Assembly (NCBI RefSeq): GCF_011745665.1
Contig: NZ_CP050253.1
Location: 2,570,038-2,634,037, forward strand
Reading direction: 5' to 3'
Length of the DNA stretch: 64,000 bases
Origin: Zophobihabitans entericus
Lineage (GTDB): Bacteria > Pseudomonadota > Gammaproteobacteria > Enterobacterales > Orbaceae
The position numbers and the translations under genes are program-made. Positions 57,409-64,000 of the stretch are shown one piece after another. The notes below the pieces were generated by a model. It did no database searches. It was given only the letters and a program-made list of their open reading frames with translations, and was not told the origin of the DNA. Numbering within the stretch: position 1 is the first letter of the stretch; each line of letters begins with the position of its first letter.

Positions 57409-58134
57409 ATGGCAACATTACAAGCACTTAATTTGGCAAAAGTTTATAAAGGCCGTCGGGTGGTGGAAAACGTAAGTTTGACCGTCAACTCTGGCGAGAT
57501 TGTCGGATTATTGGGCCCAAATGGTGCCGGCAAAACCACGACATTTTATATGGTCGTCGGTATTGTTACATTAGAAGCAGGTCAAATCTCGATTGATGAT
57601 ACTGATATTGGCGTTTTACCACTGCACGAACGTGCCCGTTTAGGTATTGGCTATTTACCACAAGAAGCGTCTATTTTCAGACGTTTATCCGTTTATGACA
57701 ACATTATGGCAGTGCTTGAAATTCGCCCTGATCTCAATTCTGATGAGAAAAAAGAACGTGCCGAGGAGCTGCTTGAAGAGTTCCATATTACTCATATTCG
57801 TGACAATTTAGGCCAATCTCTGTCTGGAGGTGAACGCCGCCGGGTTGAGATCGCCCGCGCTCTGGCAGCTAACCCAAAATTCATTCTGCTGGATGAACCC
57901 TTTGCAGGTGTTGATCCAATCTCAGTTATTGATATTAAAAATATCATCACTCATCTGCGTGATCGCGGTCTGGGTGTCTTAATCACTGACCATAACGTAC
58001 GTGAAACACTGGATGTATGTGAACGTGCATACATTGTAAGTAAAGGCCACCTCATCGCCGAAGGCTCGCCAAATAGTATTCTAAATGACGACCACGTAAA
58101 ACGCGTGTATCTTGGCGAAGAATTTAGACTATAA
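57409..58134 (+). CDS. lptB: Lipopolysaccharide export ATP-binding protein LptB
   Basis: 241 residues, the same length as E. coli LptB. Walker [10 protein letters not shown] (about residues 36-44), signature [15 protein letters not shown] and Walker [13 protein letters not shown] are intact. The [12 protein letters not shown] motif is specific to LptB. It powers LPS extraction from the inner membrane. The rpoN start lies 12 bases after its stop. Confidence 0.97.
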   Translation: MATLQALNLAKVYKGRRVVENVSLTVNSGEIVGLLGPNGAGKTTTFYMVVGIVTLEAGQISIDDTDIGVLPLHERARLGIGYLPQEASIFRRLSVYDNIMAVLEIRPDLNSDEKKERAEELLEEFHITHIRDNLGQSLSGGERRRVEIARALAANPKFILLDEPFAGVDPISVIDIKNIITHLRDRGLGVLITDHNVRETLDVCERAYIVSKGHLIAEGSPNSILNDDHVKRVYLGEEFRL

Positions 58135-58146
58135 ACGTTTATCATT

Positions 58147-59577
58147 ATGATAAAACAAGGCTTGCAACTCAAACTCTCACAACAACTGGCAATGACCCCC
58201 CAGTTGCAGCAAGCTATTCGTCTGTTACAACTCTCCACTCTGGAACTAAAACAAGAGTTGGAGCTGGCGCTGGAGAACAATCCACTGCTTGAAGTTGCCG
58301 ACCATTTTGATGAAGTCACCGTTTCGGAAGAGATCGCCGATGAGCAGATCGATACCCGTGACATGATGGAACAAAAAAATATTCCTGATGATATCCCGCT
58401 TGATGCTTCGCTCGATGATATTTATACCGCAGGTACTCCTTCTGGTACACACTCTGACTACCGTAGTGACGAACTGCCAGTTTATCAGGGTGAAACCATC
58501 CAGACACTACAAGATTATTTGAACTGGCAGCTGGATCTCACTCCTTTTACCGAACAAGATCGCGTCATCGCCACATCAATTATTGAAGCCATTGATGAAA
58601 GAGGTTATCTGACCGTTTCTCTGAAAGAAATTTTAGACGCTCAGGGCAATGATCAAATCGAGCAGGATGAAGTTGAGGCTGTCCTTAAGCGTATCCAGCA
58701 TTTTGATCCAATCGGCGTTGGTGCCCGTGATTTACAAGAGTGCCTGTCAATTCAGTTGAATCAGTTGCCCTCAGAAACCTCTCATCTGGCAGAAGCGAAA
58801 CAAATTGTCGATCATCATCTAGTGCTGCTTGGTCAGCGTGATTTCAGGACCCTGAAAAAAATCCTGTCTATTCGGGAAGAAGCTCTTAAAGAAGCAGTAG
58901 CTCTGATTCAGCAGCTCAATCCTTATCCAGGTGAATCCATTTCCACCCAGACACCGGACTATATTATTCCGGATATTTTAGTTAAAAAGATTCGCGGACG
59001 CTGGCATGTTCTGCTCAGTAATGACAACCTGCCAAACTTACGCATCAATCAGCAATATGCTGCGCTGGAAAAGCTCGCCAACGAGACTGATGGGCAGTTT
59101 ATTCGTGCTCATTTGCAGGAAGCCAACTGGCTGATAAAAAGTGTTGAAAATCGTCAGGACACCTTGTTGCGCGTTAGCCACTTTATCGTCGAGCACCAGC
59201 AAGCCTTTTTTGAATTTGGTGATGAACATATGAAACCGATGGTTTTATCCGACGTGGCTGATGCAATTGATATGCATGAATCGACGATTTCCCGCATTAC
59301 CACTCAAAAATACCTGCAATGCCCACGCGGTATCTTTGAGCTAAAATACTTTTTCTCCAGCCACGTGAACACACAAAGCGGCGGAGAAGCCTCATCAACA
59401 GCGATTCGTGCATTTATTAAAAAAATGATCGCAGCAGAAGATAGCCAAAAACCATTAAGTGATAGTAAGATAGCAAGTCTGTTAGAAGAACAAGGTTTGA
59501 TCGTGGCAAGGCGTACTGTGGCAAAATATCGGGAATCTCTCTCTATTCCACCATCAAACCAGCGTAAACAGCTATAA
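58147..59577 (+). CDS. rpoN: RNA polymerase sigma-54 factor
   Basis: 476 residues (E. coli 477). The Gln-rich activator-binding region I ([23 protein letters not shown]) is at the start, followed by an acidic linker. The core-binding region and helix-turn-helix ([22 protein letters not shown]) lie in the middle. The RpoN box ([12 protein letters not shown]) is near the end. Sigma-54 directs transcription that needs enhancer-binding activators. It is followed 42 bases later by rapZ, without the hpf and ptsN genes that lie here in E. coli. Confidence 0.97.
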   Translation: MIKQGLQLKLSQQLAMTPQLQQAIRLLQLSTLELKQELELALENNPLLEVADHFDEVTVSEEIADEQIDTRDMMEQKNIPDDIPLDASLDDIYTAGTPSGTHSDYRSDELPVYQGETIQTLQDYLNWQLDLTPFTEQDRVIATSIIEAIDERGYLTVSLKEILDAQGNDQIEQDEVEAVLKRIQHFDPIGVGARDLQECLSIQLNQLPSETSHLAEAKQIVDHHLVLLGQRDFRTLKKILSIREEALKEAVALIQQLNPYPGESISTQTPDYIIPDILVKKIRGRWHVLLSNDNLPNLRINQQYAALEKLANETDGQFIRAHLQEANWLIKSVENRQDTLLRVSHFIVEHQQAFFEFGDEHMKPMVLSDVADAIDMHESTISRITTQKYLQCPRGIFELKYFFSSHVNTQSGGEASSTAIRAFIKKMIAAEDSQKPLSDSKIASLLEEQGLIVARRTVAKYRESLSIPPSNQRKQL

Positions 59578-59619
59578 ATACAATAATACTCACAAAGTAT
59601 AATAAACTGGAGTGGTAGC

Positions 59620-60480
59620 ATGATATTAATGATAGTGAGCGGTCGCTCAGGTTCAGGTAAATCTATTGCCTTGCGAGCTTTAGAGGATATGGGCTTTTAT
59701 TGTGTAGATAATATTCCAATCGTCCTGCTACCGGAACTGGCAAAAACCCTGAAAGATAACAATACACCAGTTGCGGTGAGTGTGGATATTCGTAACTTAC
59801 CGGCTCATCCGGAACAGTTTGAAGAAACACTGCAACAACTACCAAAATCTATCACTCCGCAGGTTGTCTTTTTAGATAGCGATCGTAATACGTTAATACG
59901 CCGTTATAGTGAAACCCGTCGTCAGCATCCGCTTTCCAGTCAAAATCACTCTTTAGAAGAGGCCATTGATCTGGAAGATCAATATCTTGAGCCAATTCGT
60001 TCACATGCTGATCTGGTGATTAATACAGCTAATCTTTCAGTACACGAATTATCTGATCTGTTACGCCAACGCGTGCTGGGTAAAAAAGAGCGTGAACTAA
60101 CCATCGTCTTTGAATCTTTTGGTTTTAAATATGGTATTCCTACCGAATCTGATTTTGTATTTGATGTACGTTTTCTGCCAAATCCGCACTGGGATCCGGA
60201 TTTACGCCCACTGACCGGACTTGACCAAGGTGTGATCGATTTTCTATCCAGACACTGGGAAGTAAACAACTTTATTTATCAGACCAACAACTACTTATTA
60301 CAATGGCTGCCAATGCTTGAGCGTAACAATCGCAGCTACTTAACCATTGCTATTGGCTGTACCGGCGGGCAACATCGTTCTGTATATATCGTTGAACAAC
60401 TGGCAGAGTTCTTCAGAAGTCGTGGTAAACAGGTACAAACCCGCCATCGTAGTTTAGAGAAAGGCTTACACAAGAAATAA
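59620..60480 (+). CDS. rapZ: RNase adapter protein RapZ
   Basis: 286 residues (E. coli 284). Walker A GRSGSGKS (residues 8-15) is intact. [29 protein letters not shown] and [14 protein letters not shown] are nearly identical to E. coli. RapZ presents the small RNA GlmZ to RNase E and so tunes GlmS and cell-wall precursor supply. In E. coli the operon continues with npr; here a radical SAM gene follows instead. Confidence 0.96.
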   Translation: MILMIVSGRSGSGKSIALRALEDMGFYCVDNIPIVLLPELAKTLKDNNTPVAVSVDIRNLPAHPEQFEETLQQLPKSITPQVVFLDSDRNTLIRRYSETRRQHPLSSQNHSLEEAIDLEDQYLEPIRSHADLVINTANLSVHELSDLLRQRVLGKKERELTIVFESFGFKYGIPTESDFVFDVRFLPNPHWDPDLRPLTGLDQGVIDFLSRHWEVNNFIYQTNNYLLQWLPMLERNNRSYLTIAIGCTGGQHRSVYIVEQLAEFFRSRGKQVQTRHRSLEKGLHKK

Positions 60481-60549
60481 CCGTAATAAAATCAAAGATC
60501 TAGATTTAACATAACCCATTGATTTTATTAGGCTTTTTAGATAAGAAAT

Positions 60550-61476
60550 ATGCAATTACATCTGGTAGTAAACACCTTTGGTGCTGATTTACAGCACCGA
60601 TATGGTGAAAAGATTTATAAGCTAACCCTGCACGGTGGCTTTAGCTGCCCTAATCGGGATGGTACGCTTGGCCGTGGCGGATGTACATTTTGCAATGTCT
60701 CTTCTTTTGCTGATGAGTCTTTACAGGTCAAATCTATCTCTGAACAGCTTGAGCAACAAGCCAGACAGATGAAAAAATCAAAACGCTATCTGGCTTACTT
60801 TCAGGCCTATACCAGCACTTATGCTGAAGTTGAAATCCTGAAAGCGATGTATGAAGAGGCGTTAAGAAGTACTGATATCATCGGCTTATCAGTCGGTACC
60901 CGACCAGATTGTGTGCCGGATGAGGCACTGCAACTGCTTGCAACTTATCAGCAACAAGGTTATGAAGTGTGGCTGGAACTTGGACTACAAACAGCTAATG
61001 ATAAAACCTTAAAACAGATCAATCGCGGTCACACTTATCAGGATTATCATCAGACGGTACAAAAAGCACGTCAGCTTGGCATCAAAGTTTGTAGCCATAT
61101 CATTATCGGTCTGCCAAAAGAGACTCGTGCAGATAACTTTTATACACTGGAAAAAGTACTGGAAACAGGTGTCGATGGTATCAAGCTCCACCCTCTGCAT
61201 ATTGTTGAAGGAAGTATTATGGCGAAAGCCTGGCGGGCAGGTCGTCTGCCAGTACTCACTCTGGATGAGTACGTCGATATTGCCGGTGATCTGATTCGTG
61301 CTACACCAAAAGATATTCTCTATCACAGAGTTTCTGCCAACGCCCGTAAACCTACGCTACTCGCTCCTGACTGGTGTGAAAATCACTGGGAGTCGATGAA
61401 TGCCGTGGATAAAAATCTACGGGGAAAAGGCAGTCAGGGCGCAGCACTTGGCGATCCTTATCAATATAAAGAATAA
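60550..61476 (+). CDS. YhcC/TIGR01212 family radical SAM protein
   Basis: 308 residues. The radical SAM cluster cysteines are Cys33, Cys45 and Cys48, in an extended C-x11-C-x2-C form (SCPNRDGTLGRGGCTFC) typical of YhcC/Elp3-like proteins. GLSVGTRPDCVPDE, LELGLQTANDKTLKQINRGH and GIKLHPLHIVEGS are family blocks. The chemistry and substrate are not established. It lies 69 bases after rapZ, possibly in the same transcript. Confidence 0.93.
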   Translation: MQLHLVVNTFGADLQHRYGEKIYKLTLHGGFSCPNRDGTLGRGGCTFCNVSSFADESLQVKSISEQLEQQARQMKKSKRYLAYFQAYTSTYAEVEILKAMYEEALRSTDIIGLSVGTRPDCVPDEALQLLATYQQQGYEVWLELGLQTANDKTLKQINRGHTYQDYHQTVQKARQLGIKVCSHIIIGLPKETRADNFYTLEKVLETGVDGIKLHPLHIVEGSIMAKAWRAGRLPVLTLDEYVDIAGDLIRATPKDILYHRVSANARKPTLLAPDWCENHWESMNAVDKNLRGKGSQGAALGDPYQYKE

Positions 61477-61595
61477 ACACCATGGCAGGTTTTGATTATT
61501 GGTAATATTCAAAATAAGCCTGTTAATCCCCCATTAATTTTATGCTAAAATCTTTCCCTAAAATTTAGATAAGAACGATTTAAACAGGAATACTT

Positions 61596-62510
61596 ATGCT
61601 TTGGTTTAAAAATGCAATTGTGTATCAGCTTAATAAAGATGATCATCTGACAAAAGAAAATGTTGAGAAAGCACTTCAATCACACCCTTTTATTCCTTGT
61701 GGTAGCCAGGACAGCACTAAGTTTGGCTGGGTATCTCCATTTGGTGATAGTCAGGATGTCAATCTGTTTGAAATTCAGGGACACATGCTGCTTAAAGCCA
61801 AAAAAGAGACAAAGCTCCTGCCATCGTCAGTCGTTAAGCAAGCGCTACAGGCCAAAGTAGAAAAGCTGGAAAATGCCCAAAGTCGTAAACTTAAAAAAAT
61901 CGAAAAAGACTCATTAAAAGATGAAGTGATGATCGATTTACTGCCACGCGCTTTTAGTAAATATAATTATTACTGGCTCTGGATCGATACCAAAAATAAA
62001 CGTGTCATCGCAGATTCTGGCAGTCACAAACAGGCAGAAGATCTATTAGCGTTACTACGCAAAGGTCTTGGCACGCTGGCACTTACACCGCTTCATTATG
62101 ATACACCGCTTGAACAAATCATGACTACCTGGGTGCAAAAACAACAAATCCATCCACCATTTATCTTAGGTGATGAAGCAGAGCTTAAAGATCCACTGGA
62201 AGGTAATGGTATTATTCGTTGTAAAAATCAGGAAGTTACTTCTGAAGAGATTCTGTCCCACATCGAAGCTGGTAAACAGATTACAAAATTAAAACTGTAT
62301 GAAGAAGAAAAACTCAACTTCATGTTACATCATGATATTACGATTAAACGTATAAAATATGAAACAACTCTGCTCGATCAAAATGAAGATATCGGCAAAG
62401 ATGAGCGTGAAAAACGCTTAGAAGCAGACTTTCTTCTTATGAGTCAAGCACTAAGCAGTACATTAAATAATCTATTATCGGTGATTGAGAAAGTAGCAAA
62501 AAACACCTAA
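61596..62510 (+). CDS. rdgC: Recombination-associated protein RdgC
   Basis: 304 residues (E. coli 303). MLWFKNAIVYQLNKD at the start, RAFSKYNYYWLWIDTKNKRVIAD and the C-terminal RIKYETTLLDQNEDI are conserved. RdgC forms a ring dimer on DNA, associated with the nucleoid, and modulates RecA. Alone between the radical SAM gene and ompA. Confidence 0.96.
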   Translation: MLWFKNAIVYQLNKDDHLTKENVEKALQSHPFIPCGSQDSTKFGWVSPFGDSQDVNLFEIQGHMLLKAKKETKLLPSSVVKQALQAKVEKLENAQSRKLKKIEKDSLKDEVMIDLLPRAFSKYNYYWLWIDTKNKRVIADSGSHKQAEDLLALLRKGLGTLALTPLHYDTPLEQIMTTWVQKQQIHPPFILGDEAELKDPLEGNGIIRCKNQEVTSEEILSHIEAGKQITKLKLYEEEKLNFMLHHDITIKRIKYETTLLDQNEDIGKDEREKRLEADFLLMSQALSSTLNNLLSVIEKVAKNT

Positions 62511-62569
62511 ATAAATTATTTTTATGTATAAAAACCTTTTATTTCTGTAGAAATACCAGTATTTTATGA

Positions 62570-62575
62570 TACAAT
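62570..62575 (+). promoter_or_regulatory. Extended -10 element of the ompA promoter
   Basis: TACAAT at 62570-62575 preceded by TGA, an extended -10 (TGxTACAAT), about 80 bases before the ompA start. A TTGACA lies downstream at 62601-62606 and has no good -10 partner. Confidence 0.5.
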
Positions 62576-62654
62576 CACCAAGCCATAAGTATAATTGTTT
62601 TTGACAAGATATATTTAAATGGAATTTTACAAAACAAACATTTGAGGCGTTAAA

Positions 62655-63689
62655 ATGAAAAAGACAACTCTAGCTTTAGCAGTGGCAATTGCAAGCTTAA
62701 CAACAGCGGCATACGCAGCACAACCAGAAAACACCTGGTATATCGGTGGTAAAGCTGGTTGGTCTAGTTACCATGATGCAACTTTCTACAACGGTGCAAG
62801 CGATAACATGCATATCTCTAAAGACCGTGTAGGTGGTGGTGTATTCCTTGGCTATCAAGCAACGGATTATGCAGCTATCGAATTAGGCTATGACTGGTTA
62901 GGTCACGCTGACTACCGTGATAAAACAACAGGTGACAAATCTCAGTTACGTGTTCAAGGTATTCAATTAGCAGCTAAATTAAGCTACCCACTATCATTCA
63001 TTAGTGAAGATTTAGATATTTATACTCGTTTAGGTGGTTTCATTGCCATGACTAAATATAAGAGCCCAACATTAACAGATAGCGACTCTGACGTTGCTCC
63101 GTTAATCGCTGCTGGTTTTGAGTATAAATTAAGTGAAGACTTCGCTGCACGTTTAGACTACCAATGGATCAATAACATTGATAACAAAGGTGACTTACGT
63201 CCAGACAACTCTTTACTATCACTCGGTATTAGCTATAACTTCGGCGGTGGTGCACCAGCGAAGACAACTTCTATCGATTATAAAGAAAACCGTTATGTGT
63301 TAAATGAAGATGTTCTATTTGGTTACAACCAATCTACATTAAAAGCAGAAGGTGAAGAAGCATTAAATGGTTTAGTTTCTGCATTAACAAAAATTAACCC
63401 ATCTGAAGGTGCTGTAGTTGTTATCGGCCATACTGACCGTATCGGTTCAGCGGCTTATAACCAAAAACTTTCTGAACAACGTGCTAAAACAGTTATGGAT
63501 TACCTAGTAGCTAAAGGTATCCCATCTGACTTAATCACTGCTAAAGGTGCTGGTAAATCTAGCCCAATTACTGGTGATAAATGTAACAGCTTAACTGGCG
63601 CAGACTTAAAAGCATGTTTAGCACCAGATCGTCGCGTTGAAATTGAAATCAATGCTAAAAACGTAGAAGAAGTTGAAGTAACTAACTAA
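62655..63689 (+). CDS. ompA: Outer membrane protein A
   Basis: 344 residues (E. coli 346). A signal peptide (cleavage near AYAAQ) is followed by an eight-stranded beta-barrel (ENTWYIGGKAGWSSYHD to YNFGGG, about residues 25-200). A short hinge (GAPAKTTSIDYKE) leads to the OmpA_C domain, which binds peptidoglycan through VVIGHTDRIGSAAYNQKLSEQRA. Two Cys in the C-terminal domain (DKCNSLTGADLKACL) match the E. coli disulphide. Highly favourable codons suggest strong expression. GAGG precedes the start; a perfect terminator follows. Confidence 0.97.
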   Translation: MKKTTLALAVAIASLTTAAYAAQPENTWYIGGKAGWSSYHDATFYNGASDNMHISKDRVGGGVFLGYQATDYAAIELGYDWLGHADYRDKTTGDKSQLRVQGIQLAAKLSYPLSFISEDLDIYTRLGGFIAMTKYKSPTLTDSDSDVAPLIAAGFEYKLSEDFAARLDYQWINNIDNKGDLRPDNSLLSLGISYNFGGGAPAKTTSIDYKENRYVLNEDVLFGYNQSTLKAEGEEALNGLVSALTKINPSEGAVVVIGHTDRIGSAAYNQKLSEQRAKTVMDYLVAKGIPSDLITAKGAGKSSPITGDKCNSLTGADLKACLAPDRRVEIEINAKNVEEVEVTN

Positions 63690-63716
63690 TATTTAGTTAA
63701 ATCACTTTTCAAGTAT

Positions 63717-63746
63717 AAAAACCCGATACTATATCGGGTTTTTTAT
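63717..63746 (+). terminator. Rho-independent terminator of ompA
   Basis: AAAACCCGATA-ctat-ATCGGGTTTT followed by more T. Confidence 0.92.
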
Positions 63747-63762
63747 TGTCTATAATTATAAT

Positions 63763-63864
63763 TTATCCACAGCCGATTAAACCTTATCCATACAGTATTT
63801 TCTACTATTTCTATTACCTATAATTTTTTACTTTATACACTTTCATAAATTTATCTGTTGATAA
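63763..63864. promoter_or_regulatory. Cluster of DnaA-box-like sequences downstream of ompA
   Basis: TTATCCACA (63763-63771) is a perfect DnaA box. TTATCCATA (63784-63792) and TTATACACT (63833-63841) each differ from a known box at one position, and TGTTGATAA (63856-63864) is a reverse box with one mismatch. They lie in an AT-rich gap that ends at a gene start outside the window. DnaA control of that gene, or a replication-linked site, is possible. In AT-rich DNA such boxes also arise by chance. Confidence 0.4.
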
Positions 63865-63989
63865 AACTGAATATAATTAAGTGATTAAAGAGTTTTCTGT
63901 GAGTAATTTCGATTTCTTTACAATTAGAGAGGATCTTATCCAAGATTTAAGCTATAATTATTGGATTATTTTGTGTGTAACATGGTATT

Positions 63990-63995
63990 AAGGAG
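63990..63995 (+). promoter_or_regulatory. Strong Shine-Dalgarno for a gene beginning just beyond the window
   Basis: AAGGAG with five more bases to the window end places a start codon at or just after 64001 on the plus strand. The upstream region (63865-63989) has a -10-like TATAAT at 63953-63958. Confidence 0.6.
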
Positions 63996-64000
63996 CCGTT

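Noticed and set aside
1..64000. CRISPR array, prophage, toxin-antitoxin or restriction-modification system
   Set aside because: No regularly spaced direct repeats, integrase, transposase, phage structural gene, toxin-antitoxin pair or methyltransferase was seen on either strand.

Overview
The window looks like chromosomal DNA of an AT-rich gammaproteobacterium. Most housekeeping proteins match their Escherichia coli counterparts closely in length and motifs (GlyS 689 aa, GyrA 875 aa, Dcd 193 aa), but gene order is only partly shared. The AT-rich codon use and this mix of gene content suggest Orbaceae (Gilliamella, Frischella or Orbus relatives). That assignment is an inference of moderate confidence. 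No phage, transposase, CRISPR, rRNA or tRNA gene was seen.

Layout. 1-1529 (minus): the 5' part of mnmE, a small secreted protein and tag. 1667-6037 (plus): glyQ-glyS, a YciC-like membrane protein and ybaK. 6212-12049 (minus): a five-gene catabolic operon (2-hydroxyacid dehydrogenase, DhnA/LsrF-type aldolase, zinc dehydrogenase, FGGY kinase, MFS importer) with a perfect CRP site upstream. 12540-13469: lpxL. 13711-19332: fdoGHI-fdhE, a Tat-exported formate dehydrogenase with Cys at the position of the E. coli selenocysteine and a perfect FNR box. 19397-20957: two Sel1-repeat paralogues. 21135-26535: an ABC importer of the TrpXYZ type with three substrate-binding proteins, one permease and one ATPase; a TrpR-operator-like sequence precedes the first gene. 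27116-32456 (minus): gyrA, asmA, dcd. 32692-33991 (plus): a small DUF3861-like protein, a DUF486 protein and a gdx/sugE exporter preceded by a guanidine-II riboswitch. Then apbC (minus), metG, a DUF2339/DUF3999 pair, glnS (minus) and codBA. 46693-50158 (minus): two paralogous MHS-family transporters flanking mog. 50577-52166: an AGCS sodium:amino-acid symporter preceded by a lysine riboswitch. 52452-55608 (minus): macAB with a Fur box. 55921-63689 (plus): acylphosphatase, lptC-lptA-lptB-rpoN-rapZ (without hpf and ptsN), a YhcC radical SAM protein, rdgC and ompA. The window ends on a strong Shine-Dalgarno sequence for a gene just outside it.

The most unusual feature is a dispersed composite repeat. 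It has four copies (26885-27022, 46308-46455, 46489-46632, and 52228-52372 on the minus strand). Each has a ~73-nt cruciform module whose stems are kept by paired base changes between copies, then a conserved ~40-nt spacer and a short GC-rich palindrome. The palindrome also occurs alone (26571, 26632, 48814). All copies are intergenic. I do not recognise the family.

Regulation is unusually readable: two riboswitches (lysine, guanidine-II) and candidate sites for CRP, FNR, TrpR and Fur. Together these suggest ligands or conditions for several transporters that sequence alone would leave unassigned.
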